Positions 55,264 to 63,845 are shown, counted from the stretch's first letter. The stretch: DNA of 64,000 bases from Archangium lansingense (GCF_026626635.1 NZ_JAPNKA010000001.1:3348001-3412000); one strand, 5' to 3'. A program made the numbers and translations. The notes: generated from the sequence alone by a model not told the origin.

Positions 55264-55296
55264 CCCTCACCCCGCCCCTCTCCCGAGGGGAGAGGG
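55264..55296. repeat. Dispersed palindromic repeat, copy C
   Basis: CCCTCACCCC leads to a hairpin with perfect 9-bp stem CCCTCTCCC/GGGAGAGGG and loop GAG (55276-55296). Same element as at 6325-6388, and inverted at 22007-22040. Confidence 0.65.
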
Positions 55297-55340
55297 ATGC
55301 TTGTCGGTCACTTCCCCGTAGGGAGCAGCATCCTCGTGGG

Positions 55341-56717
55341 ATGGGGCATGATGGCGCTGTCATGGCGAGCGGCGAGCACGAGAGGCCGGTGAGCGCGGGA
55401 GCGCCAGAAGAAGGCGCCTGCGCGGGGATGGACCTGGGCCTGCTTGCCGGGGAGGCCCGGGCGCGGATGGAGGCGTTCACGCGCGGCCAGGTGCCCACCA
55501 GGGCCGAGCTCTTCCTCACTGCGAGCCGCCGGTTGTCGCTGGAGTACGAGGTGGGCCCGGGGCGCTTCTCGCTCTCGCGCGGGGAGTCCGTGTCGGCGGC
55601 GGCGCGAGTGTGGCGGGAGGAGGGCACCGGCTTCGCGGCGCTGAGCGTAGGTGGAGCCGAGGACCTCGAGCGCGTGCTGAACGTGGCCTCGGAGCGGGTG
55701 CGGCCGGATGCTCGCGCTCCGCTTCCTGCTCTGCCGGCACCGGGTGTGTCGCCGCCAGGGCTCCCGGAGCTGTCGGGTGAGCGGGCCCGGGAGCTGGCGG
55801 AGCACGTTGCCCGGACGGTGCTCCCGCCCGGTGTCGTCGTGCAGGCGGCGGTGCTCACGTGCACGGCGAGCGCTTCCCTGCTGGTGCGCGGCGAGGGTGT
55901 CCTCCAGGGGAGCCTGGACGCGCGGCAAGAGGCCATCGTGCGTTGCGAGACGTCGCGCGGGGCCGTCGTGGATGGGGTGGCCGGGCCGCTGGGCGAGGCG
56001 TGGAACCTGGAGCCCCTACGGGCGCGGCTGGCGGAGGCGGTGGAGACGCTGGAGGGGCCCGCGGAGGCGGCGGATCCGGGCCTGCCGCTCATTCTCCGGC
56101 CCGCGGTCGCGGCCCCGCTCGTCGCGGCGCTGGCGTGGATGCTGCGGGGAGATGTGGCGGTGGCGACTCCCGCCCTGGCGCGCGCGGTGGGCAAGAAGCT
56201 CTTCCCCTCGGTGCTGTCGGTGGTGGATGAGCCGCTCCATCCGCTTGGCGTGTGGCGGCGGAGCGTGGATGACGAGGGGGCCCCCGCGCGGGCGCTGCGG
56301 CTCGTCGACGAGGGCCGCTTCCAGGGGTTCCTCCACTCGGCGGCCACGGCGGCCCGGCTCGGGGTGGAGCCCAATGGCCGGGGCCTGCGTGCCGAGGGCT
56401 CGCCCCCCACGCCCTCCGCGCTCAACCTCTTCGTGGTTCCTCGGGGGGACGCGCTCCCGGAGCACTACACGGAGCTGGTGGCGCGCGTGGAGACGTTCAC
56501 CACGATGCCGCGCCCCGGAGTGGTGTCCCTGATGGCCGGGGGATGGGAGGTGCGCGAGGGCCGGCGCGTGAAGCGGCTCGCCCCGGTGGAGCTTCGCCTG
56601 CCAGTGCTGGAGACGTTGCGTGCGCTGCGCGGCGTGGGGGAGGACCTGGCGTTCTTCCCCACCGCCGACGGCTGTGGCACTCCGACGCTCATCCTCCCGC
56701 CGCTGCTGGGGGGATGA
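55341..56717 (+). CDS. tldE: TldE/PmbA-like protease subunit
   Basis: A 458-residue PmbA/TldE-family protein, the non-zinc partner of TldD. Family features are VLTCTASASLLVRGEGV, an LLRP-style segment LILRPAVAAPLVAALAWML, KLFPSVLSVVDEPLHPLGVWRRSVDDEG, FLHSAATAARLG and the C-terminal DGCGTPTLILPPLLGG. It lacks the HExxxH site, as expected for TldE. Together with the TldD-like protein it can form a leader- or unfolded-peptide protease. ATG 55341 is the longest start; ATG 55362 is also possible; neither has a strong ribosome site. It converges on the JmjC gene with 15 nt between stops. Confidence 0.82.
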   Translation: MGHDGAVMASGEHERPVSAGAPEEGACAGMDLGLLAGEARARMEAFTRGQVPTRAELFLTASRRLSLEYEVGPGRFSLSRGESVSAAARVWREEGTGFAALSVGGAEDLERVLNVASERVRPDARAPLPALPAPGVSPPGLPELSGERARELAEHVARTVLPPGVVVQAAVLTCTASASLLVRGEGVLQGSLDARQEAIVRCETSRGAVVDGVAGPLGEAWNLEPLRARLAEAVETLEGPAEAADPGLPLILRPAVAAPLVAALAWMLRGDVAVATPALARAVGKKLFPSVLSVVDEPLHPLGVWRRSVDDEGAPARALRLVDEGRFQGFLHSAATAARLGVEPNGRGLRAEGSPPTPSALNLFVVPRGDALPEHYTELVARVETFTTMPRPGVVSLMAGGWEVREGRRVKRLAPVELRLPVLETLRALRGVGEDLAFFPTADGCGTPTLILPPLLGG

Positions 56718-56732
56718 GCGGCCCGCCTGGGC

Positions 56733-58112
56733 TCAGCGCGACTTCTTGCCAGGAGCAGGGCAACGCTGGACGGCGCGCCAGCGCACGAGGTCATCGAGCA
56801 GGGCGCGGAAGGAAGCACGGGAGAAGGCCCGGGAGGGGAGGCGGGAGAAGAAGGCCTGCTCGAGGGCGGAGACGCTCAGGGGCTTGCCCAGGTTGAGGGA
56901 GGCGACGAGGCGCTCGAGGCGGCGGCGGAGAAGGGGAGAGCCAGGGAGGGTGGAGGAGCGGCCGATGGCGGACACCAGGAGCTGCTTGCCGGGCAGGGGC
57001 ATGCAGACGATGGGGCGCTCGGGGTGGGCGCGGATCCACTCGTCGGGGGCGAGCGGGGCCTCCTGGGCCTCGGGCGGGGCCGCGTCCAGGGCGTTGGCGG
57101 TGAGGCAGCGGACCCACTCGATGGTGCTCTCTCGCTCGGCGGAGAGGAGGGCCTTGCGCTGGCCTCGCTGACGCAGGGCGGAGCGCACGCTGGCGGGCAC
57201 CTGCCAGGTGCGCTTGCCGGGTAGCTCGGTGTGGCGCAGGTGGCCGGGCCACTCATGCGGGGGCGCCATGGAGGTGAACATCGGCGGCGCGGAGCACGCG
57301 GAGACGGAGATGCTGATGTTCAGCCCTCCGCCGGTGGGCTCGGCGCGGTGCCAGTGGGAGACGGGCCAGTAGGTGACGTCGCCCGCGGTCGCCTCGATGA
57401 AGTTCGCCCGGGACAGCACCGCGTCCTCCTCCGCCTTGTCCTTCATGAAGAGGGAGTAGGGCCTGTTGACGAGGGATGGATCCTTGGGGACCTCCGGGCG
57501 GCTGGCGAGCGTCTCGAAGGGCCAGACGCTGAAGGTCTTCTTGCCCTCGACGACGAAGTTGAAGGCGTGCGAGTTGTCCTTGTGGATGCCGAAGGGCGTG
57601 TAGCGGTAGTTGCCGAAGAAGATGCACGACTCGTTGTTGCCCAGCGGCACGCCGACCTGCTCGTAGAGGCCGGACAGGAAGCTGCTGAGCTGCTGCCAGT
57701 GGGTCCACTGGTACATCTGGAGCCGGTTGAAGACGATGCCGAAGCGCTTGCCGCCGAGCAGCTTGTCCAGGCGCGCCAGGTATCCCTCGACGCCGCCATC
57801 CTCGGGGCGCGGCATGTGGTTGGAGAGGGACATGAGCATCGAGTAGTACGGCAGCCCATCGGGTCCCTCCTCGTGCTCGATGAAGAAGCGCAGGGGCATG
57901 GTGTACTCGCCCCGGCGCACGCGCTCTCCGGCGTCGAGGAGTGCCTCGTACATCTGCCCGGTGGTGGGGGCCCGGTCGCCGAACGGCCGCTTGAAGACGG
58001 CGGGCTCACGGTTCCAGTGGCGTTTGGCGAAGTCCTTCCAGAAGGAGCGCGGCAGCGCGAGGGAGGGCTCGGCCTGGGGGGCGGGGGCTGGAGTGGGGAG
58101 GGGAGCCAGCAT
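56733..58112 (-). CDS. RoxA-like JmjC/cupin_4 oxygenase, downstream copy
   Basis: A 459-residue Fe(II)/2-oxoglutarate oxygenase of the JmjC_2 (cupin_4, RoxA/YcfD) type with a C-terminal winged-helix-like tail. Iron ligands: HKD in TPFGIHKDNSHAFNFVVEG and the distal His in WPVSHWHRAEP; the 2-oxoglutarate site region FSVWPFETL is also visible. Known relatives hydroxylate ribosomal protein Arg or His; relatives in gene clusters can act on peptides. The ATG at 58112 has AGGAAAC upstream. A longer reading in frame overlaps the sister gene and was rejected. The C-terminal 175 residues are nearly identical to those of the gene just upstream, so the two are a recent tandem duplication. Confidence 0.86.
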   Translation of the reverse strand: MLAPLPTPAPAPQAEPSLALPRSFWKDFAKRHWNREPAVFKRPFGDRAPTTGQMYEALLDAGERVRRGEYTMPLRFFIEHEEGPDGLPYYSMLMSLSNHMPRPEDGGVEGYLARLDKLLGGKRFGIVFNRLQMYQWTHWQQLSSFLSGLYEQVGVPLGNNESCIFFGNYRYTPFGIHKDNSHAFNFVVEGKKTFSVWPFETLASRPEVPKDPSLVNRPYSLFMKDKAEEDAVLSRANFIEATAGDVTYWPVSHWHRAEPTGGGLNISISVSACSAPPMFTSMAPPHEWPGHLRHTELPGKRTWQVPASVRSALRQRGQRKALLSAERESTIEWVRCLTANALDAAPPEAQEAPLAPDEWIRAHPERPIVCMPLPGKQLLVSAIGRSSTLPGSPLLRRRLERLVASLNLGKPLSVSALEQAFFSRLPSRAFSRASFRALLDDLVRWRAVQRCPAPGKKSR

Positions 58113-58186
58113 GGTGGTTTCCTGGGGAGGAAGAGACGCGGAGAGAGAATGGGGAAGGGGCGCGCCGGGATGCCCGGCCAAGGGAT

Positions 58187-59563
58187 TCAGCGCGACTTGC
58201 GGCCGGGAGCGGGGCAGCGCTGGACGGCGCGCCAGCGCACGAGGTCGTCGAGCAGGGCGCGGAAGGAGGCGCGGGAGAAGGCCCGGGAGGGCAGGCGGGA
58301 GAAGAAGGCCTGCTCGAGGGCGGAGACGCTCAGGGGCTTGCCCAGGTTGAGGGAGGAGACGAGGCGCTCGAGGCGGCGGCGGAGAAGAGGGGAGCCGGGG
58401 AGGGTGGAGGAGCGGCCGATGGCGGACACCAGGAGCTGCTTGTCGGGCAGGGGCACGCAGACGATGGGGCGCTCGGGGTGGGCGCGGATCCACTCGTCGG
58501 GGGAGAGCGGGGTCTCCTGGGCCTCGGGCGGAGCGCCATTGAGGGCGCCGCAGGTGAGCAGCCGGACCCAGTCGGCGGTGCTCTCGCGCTCGGCGGAGAG
58601 CAGGGCCTTGCGCTGGCCGCGCTGACGCAGAGCGGAGCGCACGCTGGCGGGCACCTGCCAGGCGCGCCTGCTGGGCATCTCGGTGGGACGCAGGCGGCCG
58701 GGCCACTCATGCGGGGGCGCGTCGGCGGTGAAGTACGGGGCACTGAAGCTCACCCCGAGCGAGATGCTGAGGGACATGCCCTCGGTGGGCTCGGCGCGGT
58801 GCCAGTAGGAGACGGGCCAGTAGGTGACGTCGCCCGCGGACGCCTCGAGGAAGGACGCGCGGGACAGCAGCTCCGCCTCCTCCTGCTTGTCGCGCAGGAG
58901 AATGGAGCAGGGCTTGTCGATGAGGGAGACACCCTTGGGCACCTCGTCGCGGCCGGAGAGCGCCTCGTAGGGCCAGAGGCTGTACCTCTTCGTGCCCTCG
59001 ACGACGAAGTTGAAGACGTGCGAGTTGTCCTTGTGGATGCCGAAGGGCGTGTAGCGGTAGTTGCCCAGGAAGATGCTCGAGTCGTTGCTGCCCAGGGGCA
59101 CGCCGGCGGACGCGTAGAGGCCGGACAGGAAGGTTGTTGCCTGTAGCCAGTGATTCCAGTGGAAGCCCTGGGCGCGGTTCAGCACGAGGCCGAAGCGCTT
59201 GCCCCCCAGGAGCTTGTCCAGCCGCGCCAGGTAGTTGGGGAGGTCTCCATCCTCGCGCGTGGGCAGGTAGGGGGCGGGGAAGAGCACCATCCCGTAGTGA
59301 GGCAGCCCGTCGGGACCGTCCTCATGCTCGATGAAGAAGCGCAGGGGGGTGGTGTACTCGCCCCGGCGCATGCGGAGGGCCGCTTCCAGGAACGCCTCGT
59401 AGATCTCCTGGCCGGTGAAGAAGTGCTGGGCGAAGGGCTGCTTGAAGACGGCGGGCTCGCGATCCCAGTGGCGCTGGGAGAAGTCCTTCCAGAAGGAGCG
59501 GGGCAGCGCGAGGGAGGGCTCGCCTCGGGGCGCGGAGGCTGGGGTGGGGAGGGGGGCCAGCAT
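58187..59563 (-). CDS. RoxA-like JmjC/cupin_4 oxygenase, upstream copy
   Basis: A 458-residue paralogue of the gene at 56733-58112. It has the same plan: LPRSFWKDFSQRHWDREPAVFKQPF at the start, HKD in YTPFGIHKDNSHVFNFVVEG, YWHRAEP distal His, and a winged-helix tail (LSVSALEQAFFSRLPSRAF). Substrate-facing segments differ (VLFPAPYLPTREDG against LMSLSNHMPRPEDG; FSAPYFTADAP against CSAPPMFTSMAP), which suggests two substrates or two positions of one. ATG 59563 is used; a TTG at 59575 is in frame. It is the first gene of the pair, 74 nt before the second. Confidence 0.86.
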   Translation of the reverse strand: MLAPLPTPASAPRGEPSLALPRSFWKDFSQRHWDREPAVFKQPFAQHFFTGQEIYEAFLEAALRMRRGEYTTPLRFFIEHEDGPDGLPHYGMVLFPAPYLPTREDGDLPNYLARLDKLLGGKRFGLVLNRAQGFHWNHWLQATTFLSGLYASAGVPLGSNDSSIFLGNYRYTPFGIHKDNSHVFNFVVEGTKRYSLWPYEALSGRDEVPKGVSLIDKPCSILLRDKQEEAELLSRASFLEASAGDVTYWPVSYWHRAEPTEGMSLSISLGVSFSAPYFTADAPPHEWPGRLRPTEMPSRRAWQVPASVRSALRQRGQRKALLSAERESTADWVRLLTCGALNGAPPEAQETPLSPDEWIRAHPERPIVCVPLPDKQLLVSAIGRSSTLPGSPLLRRRLERLVSSLNLGKPLSVSALEQAFFSRLPSRAFSRASFRALLDDLVRWRAVQRCPAPGRKSR

Positions 59564-59642
59564 GGTGGAAGCCAATCGCGGGGGTGCCCCGGGAGTCTAG
59601 CACCGGACTCCGGGACGGGGAGGAGCCCACGCCCCCCTCGGC

Positions 59643-60449
59643 TCAGCCACCCACGCCCTGGTAGCGCTTGAGGCAGTGCGTCCAGAGCAGGCCCGCAACG
59701 CCGGTGACCGCGAGCCCGACGAGCGGTGCTCCATATCCCAGCCAGGGGTTGGCCTCGGGCTTGTGCAGCAGCACGGTGCCAGGGAAGTAGCTGACGAAGG
59801 CGAAGGGCAGCACCCAGGTGGTGATCCACTGCAGCAGCCGGCCATAGAGCGTGAGGGGGTAGCGGGCGATCGCCGACATCTCCTGCACCAGCACGGGGAG
59901 CTGCATGGAGGTGTCGGGCTCCCAGAAGACCACGCACTGGGCCATGAGGTTGAGGGAGCCGATCAGCAGCGTGGAGCCGAGCACGGTGGCGGCAATGAAG
60001 ACGTACTGCCAGGGAGCCAGGGCGAGGTTCAGCTCCGACACCGCCCGCCCCAGCAGCACGAGCCCCAGCGCCACGCTGCCCAGCCCGTGGAGGCTCGAGC
60101 CATGGCAGATGACCTGGAGCGCCGCCGGCAGCGGCCGCAGGAGGAGCCCGTCCAGCTCTCCCAGGTTGACGAGCCCCGTCAGCTCCCAGGGGCCGTCGTA
60201 GAAGAGCTCCACCAGCCCGATGGGGATGATGGCCAGCGCGTAGAGGAAGATCATCTCCCACTGTCCCCACCCCTGCACCTGGGGGACATGGAGGAACACC
60301 GCCCAGAGGAAGACGAAGCCGGTGGTGTGGCGCAGCACCATGGCGACGATGCCGAGCCAGAAGTCGGCCTCGTACTCGAGCTGCACGCGCAGGTGCAGCA
60401 ACTGGAGCCGGCAGTAGATCCACACCCAGTGTGCGAGCCTCGCGAGCAT
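59643..60449 (-). CDS. ABC-2 type exporter permease, second subunit
   Basis: A 268-residue membrane protein with six predicted TM segments of the ABC-2/DUF990-like type (VAMVLRHTTGFVFLWAVFLHV; IFLYALAIIPIGLVELFY). The conserved stretch GELDGLLLRPLP near residue 95 is typical of the permease group that pairs with daunorubicin-resistance-like ATPases. It starts 2 nt after the previous permease stop. With the two upstream genes it forms a complete exporter, a candidate for product export or self-resistance. Confidence 0.88.
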   Translation of the reverse strand: MLARLAHWVWIYCRLQLLHLRVQLEYEADFWLGIVAMVLRHTTGFVFLWAVFLHVPQVQGWGQWEMIFLYALAIIPIGLVELFYDGPWELTGLVNLGELDGLLLRPLPAALQVICHGSSLHGLGSVALGLVLLGRAVSELNLALAPWQYVFIAATVLGSTLLIGSLNLMAQCVVFWEPDTSMQLPVLVQEMSAIARYPLTLYGRLLQWITTWVLPFAFVSYFPGTVLLHKPEANPWLGYGAPLVGLAVTGVAGLLWTHCLKRYQGVGG

Positions 60450-60451
60450 GC

Positions 60452-61288
60452 TCAGCCTCCCTGGATGTCGAGGGCCTTCCGGCCCGGGTTCCACAGCAGG
60501 CGCGCCAGTCCCCAGAGCGCCACCACCCAGAGTGCCTGGAGCCCCAGGGCCTGGAGGAGTGCGCTTCCCTGGAGCTCGCCCAGGTAGATGGAGATGGGCG
60601 TGTGGATGATGCCCTGGAAGGGGAGGGCCAGAGAGAGGGAGCGCAGCCAGGCGGGGTAGAGGTCCAGCGGGACGAGGGCGCCGGAGAAGACGCTCAACAG
60701 GGCGGCCTGCATCCAGTGCAGTCCCAGCCAGTTCTTCGTCCAGAGGCAGAGCAGCGAGGTGATGAGGCCCACCATGAAGCGGACGAGGAACCCCAGCAGG
60801 AGGCTCGCCAGGAAGAGCGCGGCCGCGGCGGGGGAGGCGGCGGGGAGCACGTCGAGTACGGTGAGGCCGAGCCCGACGGCCACCAGCGTGCCGAGGACTG
60901 CCTCCACCAGGGCGGCGCCGGCGGAGAAGGCGAGCTGGGACGTCAGGACGTCGTAGGGGCGGAGCAGCTCGATGGCGATGTCCCCGGTGCGGATGAGCCG
61001 CAGCATCCGGTGGACGGAGGAGGACGCGTTGAGGAGCAGGTTGGCGGACTGGGCGAGCAGGAGGTACGTCCGCATGCGCGCCCAGTCGAGGCCGCCCACC
61101 TGCGAGGTGCCGTCGAAGACGGCGCTCCACAAGGAATAGGAGATGGCGAGCCACACCGTGTTGCTCAAGAGGCTGAGCAGGACGGTGCGTGGATAGGCGA
61201 GCGTGCGTTGGGCGCCGATGAACACCAGCGCGAGGTACTTGGAGCGAGGGTCCTGCCGGAGTGCCACCGGGGAGGCGGGGCCGCTCAT
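60452..61288 (-). CDS. ABC-2 type exporter permease, first subunit
   Basis: A 278-residue ABC-2 permease with about six TM segments and the family stretch IRTGDIAIELLRPYDVL, matching GELDGLLLRPLP in its partner. The ATG at 61288 overlaps the ATPase stop (ATGA), so translation is coupled. The C-terminal segment SGALVPLDLYPAWLRSLSLALPFQGI is typical of these exporters. Longer in-frame readings upstream lie antisense or inside the ATPase gene and were rejected. Confidence 0.88.
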   Translation of the reverse strand: MSGPASPVALRQDPRSKYLALVFIGAQRTLAYPRTVLLSLLSNTVWLAISYSLWSAVFDGTSQVGGLDWARMRTYLLLAQSANLLLNASSSVHRMLRLIRTGDIAIELLRPYDVLTSQLAFSAGAALVEAVLGTLVAVGLGLTVLDVLPAASPAAAALFLASLLLGFLVRFMVGLITSLLCLWTKNWLGLHWMQAALLSVFSGALVPLDLYPAWLRSLSLALPFQGIIHTPISIYLGELQGSALLQALGLQALWVVALWGLARLLWNPGRKALDIQGG

Positions 61289-62322
61289 CGCCGGGGCTCC
61301 TGGAGCAGGAGCCGGTTCTCGTAGAGGTCGCGCAGGATGGAGTCGATGCTGGGCTCCTGGACGCGGAGATCCTGGACGGGGAGCGCGGCCAGCAGCCGGC
61401 CCACCACCGAGCCGACCGGGGCCTGGGCCATGTCGAACTGGACCACGAGCTGGTGCTGCTCGGGCTGGGTGCTGCAACTGGCGGCGAGCTCTGGCAGGGC
61501 CTGCCGCGCCAGGGCGAGCGCATCCGGCGGCTGCCCGCGCAGGGCCAGATGGATGGCGCACGTGCGGCCGAAGCGCTCCTTCATGGTGCGCAGCGGCCCA
61601 TCGAAGAGGATCCGGCCGCCGTCGATCATCACCATGCGCTCACATAGATCCTGGATGTCCCCCAGGTCATGCGAGGTGAGCATCACCGTGACACCGCGCT
61701 CGCGGTTGATGTGGCGGATGAAGGCTCGGACGCGCTCCTTCACGGCCACGTCGAGGCCGAGGGTGGGCTCATCCAGGTAGAGCAGCTCCGGACCATGGAG
61801 CAGCGCGGAGGCGAGCTCGCAGCGCATGCGCTGCCCCAGGGAGAGCTGCCGCGCGGGCCTGGCGAGCAGGTCGCCGAGCTCCAGCAGCTCGGTGAGCTCG
61901 TCCAGGTTGCGGGTGAAGCGCTCGCGCGGTACCCCGTAGATGTCGCCCAGCAGCCGGAGGGACTCCTGGATGGGTAGATCCCACCAGAGATGGGAGCGCT
62001 GGCCGAAGACCACGCCGATGGTGCGCGCATTGGCGACGCGCTCGCGGTGGGGATCCACCCCGCGCACCCGGACCTGGCCGCTGGTAGGCGCGAGGATGCC
62101 GGTGAGCATCTTGAGCGTGGTGGACTTGCCCGCCCCGTTGGGGCCGACGTACGCGACGCTCTCGCCAGCCTCGACGCGCAGGTCGAGCCGGTCCACCGCG
62201 GTGTGCTCGGTGTACTGGGGGCGCAGCAGGTGACGGACCGCCCCGAGGAAACCGGGAGCTTTGACGGGAACCCGGAAGGTGCGGGTGAGCTGGTGGGCTT
62301 CGATCAGTGCCACGGGCGCCAT
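61285..62322 (-). CDS. ABC exporter ATPase
   Basis: A 345-residue ABC ATPase: Walker A GPNGAGKST, Q-loop FGQRSHLWWDLP, signature LSLGQRMRCEL, Walker B LLYLDEPTLGLD and H-loop LTSHDLG. The C-terminal 110 residues form the extra domain seen in daunorubicin/NatA-type ATPases. It is the first gene of the exporter operon and is translationally coupled to the first permease. All ATPase motifs are intact. Confidence 0.95.
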   Translation of the reverse strand: MAPVALIEAHQLTRTFRVPVKAPGFLGAVRHLLRPQYTEHTAVDRLDLRVEAGESVAYVGPNGAGKSTTLKMLTGILAPTSGQVRVRGVDPHRERVANARTIGVVFGQRSHLWWDLPIQESLRLLGDIYGVPRERFTRNLDELTELLELGDLLARPARQLSLGQRMRCELASALLHGPELLYLDEPTLGLDVAVKERVRAFIRHINRERGVTVMLTSHDLGDIQDLCERMVMIDGGRILFDGPLRTMKERFGRTCAIHLALRGQPPDALALARQALPELAASCSTQPEQHQLVVQFDMAQAPVGSVVGRLLAALPVQDLRVQEPSIDSILRDLYENRLLLQEPRR

Positions 62323-62350
62323 CCTAGCTCACGGTTCCCGGGAAGACCCG

Positions 62351-62824
62351 ATGCCCACCGTGAGGCCCGTAATTCCAGGGGCGATGAGGGCGTGTAGGTG
62401 GCGAGGCGACCTTGCTGATGCTCAAGGTTCTGATCTCAAGTTCGACTGGGAGGGACGCCTCGTTGTCTTGCCCGTTCCCGTGAAGGCCGGGAGCCGCTAC
62501 GGCGTCTATCACTGCTGCTGCAACTACCCCCCACTGCCGAAGGCGACGAAGGAGGTCGCGCGTAAGAAGTGGGACAATATTCGGGAGTCCTTCCGAGAGA
62601 AGTGGAGCAAGAAGTTCGGAGAGTGGCCTGCCGTGGCCGACACCTCTTGGCCGGGCCATCACATCCGGGATCTCTGGCACGGCGGAGATCCGACCGATCC
62701 CAATAACATCATCCCCGCCGAGCCAGACACCCACAAGGTGTTCACTGACGAGTATCCCGCCTGCTACGACGGGAAAGCGCCCTGGAATACAGTGGGTCCC
62801 GACCTGCCTTACACAGACAACTGA
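62351..62824 (+). CDS. HNH-type toxin module, short or N-terminally truncated
   Basis: About 157 residues. The C-terminal half has an HNH-like nuclease pattern: WPGHHIRDLWHGGDPTDPNN, IIPAEPDTHKVF, with the His-His, Asn and last His that such toxins use. The first part is Lys/Trp-rich with GVYHCCCNYPPLP. There is no signal peptide, lipobox or trafficking domain, and the reading frame begins next to the divergent ABC gene, so the front of a larger polymorphic toxin may have been lost. Two SUKH immunity genes follow at once (2-nt gap), supporting the toxin call. Codons are less G/C-rich at third positions than in neighbours, a sign of transfer. The start at 62351 is a guess. Confidence 0.68.
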   Translation: MPTVRPVIPGAMRACRWRGDLADAQGSDLKFDWEGRLVVLPVPVKAGSRYGVYHCCCNYPPLPKATKEVARKKWDNIRESFREKWSKKFGEWPAVADTSWPGHHIRDLWHGGDPTDPNNIIPAEPDTHKVFTDEYPACYDGKAPWNTVGPDLPYTDN

Positions 62825-62826
62825 CG

Positions 62827-63297
62827 ATGGCCACGCCCATGAGCAGTTTGCTCGAAGAAGTCTCCCGCGATCACTTCCCAAATCCTCCCGCCACGCCCGA
62901 GGAGATCGAGGAGTTCGAGCAGCGAGTGAGCTGGAAGTTGGACCCGGACCTGCGGGCCTTCTACCTGCAATGCAATGGAGCCGCTCTGATTCAGTGGCCG
63001 GACTCGCCCTATGAGATTCTGCCCCTGTCGAAAATCGTCCGGGCACGAGTAGCCATCCGTGGAAAGGATGATGATTCGCGTGGCCCAGCCTCGATGTACG
63101 CACTCTGCTACGTGCGCGACGGCAACTATGTCGTCTTGGACGTGAGCCGACAGGTAGACGGGCGGTATCCGCTCATTGATGGGGACCGCGAGACGTGGCC
63201 CAACCCGGAATACTGCACGCAGATCGCCAGCTCGTTCTCGGAGTTCCTGGAGCAGGTTCTGCGCACCCAGCGTAGCCTCTACTGGCTGGGGGAATGA
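62827..63297 (+). CDS. SUKH (SMI1/KNR4) immunity protein, copy 1
   Basis: A 156-residue SMI1/KNR4-fold protein. Typical parts are PPATPEEIEEFEQRVSWKLDPDLRAFYLQCNGA and the aromatic C-terminal FSEFLEQVLRTQRSLYWLGE. SUKH proteins are common immunity partners of nuclease toxins; the gene upstream is an HNH toxin module. It begins 2 nt after that stop and is followed at once by a close paralogue. Confidence 0.87.
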   Translation: MATPMSSLLEEVSRDHFPNPPATPEEIEEFEQRVSWKLDPDLRAFYLQCNGAALIQWPDSPYEILPLSKIVRARVAIRGKDDDSRGPASMYALCYVRDGNYVVLDVSRQVDGRYPLIDGDRETWPNPEYCTQIASSFSEFLEQVLRTQRSLYWLGE

Positions 63298-63301
63298 GAC
63301 G

Positions 63302-63781
63302 GTGGCCACGCCCATGAGCCGCCTGCTGGAAGAAGTTTCCCGCGACCACTTCCCCTATCCGCCCGCCACGCCCGAGGAGATCGAGGAGTTCGAGCGGCGG
63401 GTGGGTTGGAAGCTGGACCCCGACCTCCGGGCCTTCTACCTGCATTGCAACGGTGCCGAGTTGATCGAACGGCTACCCGATTCTCCCTACCAGATACTTC
63501 CTCTCTCGGAGATCGTCCGAGCTCGGGTGGCCATCTTCGGGAAGAAGAACGACGATGACGCGCATGGGCCCGCATCAATGTGGGCCATCTGCGACGTCCA
63601 GGATGGCAACTACGTGCTGGTGGACGTGGCCCGCCAGGAGAACGACCGCTACCCCCTGACGGACGGCTACCATGAGGCATGGCCCAACCCGAAATACTGC
63701 GGGCCAGTCGCCAGCTCCTTCTCGGAGTTCCTGGAGCAGGTGTTGCGCACGCGGCGAGGCCTCTACTGGCTGGGGGAATGA
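63302..63781 (+). CDS. SUKH (SMI1/KNR4) immunity protein, copy 2
   Basis: A 159-residue paralogue of the gene upstream, alike along its full length (EEIEEFERRVGWKLDPDLRAF; FSEFLEQVLRTRRGLYWLGE). The start was taken as GTG 63302 because it matches the ATG of copy 1 (ATPMS follows in both); ATG 63314 is possible. The pair arose by tandem duplication. The second copy may protect against a different toxin allele. Confidence 0.85.
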   Translation: MATPMSRLLEEVSRDHFPYPPATPEEIEEFERRVGWKLDPDLRAFYLHCNGAELIERLPDSPYQILPLSEIVRARVAIFGKKNDDDAHGPASMWAICDVQDGNYVLVDVARQENDRYPLTDGYHEAWPNPKYCGPVASSFSEFLEQVLRTRRGLYWLGE

Positions 63782-63845
63782 AATCTCCCCCAAGCCCTCC
63801 TTCAAGTGCTCCTTGCACGGATTGTCAGTCGTTGGACTGGCGGCT

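Noticed and set aside
60450..61523. ABC-2 permease read as a 626-residue fusion
   Set aside because: The extra N-terminal part is out of frame with and antisense-like relative to the first permease and ATPase; the ATG at 60449 begins a normal permease.
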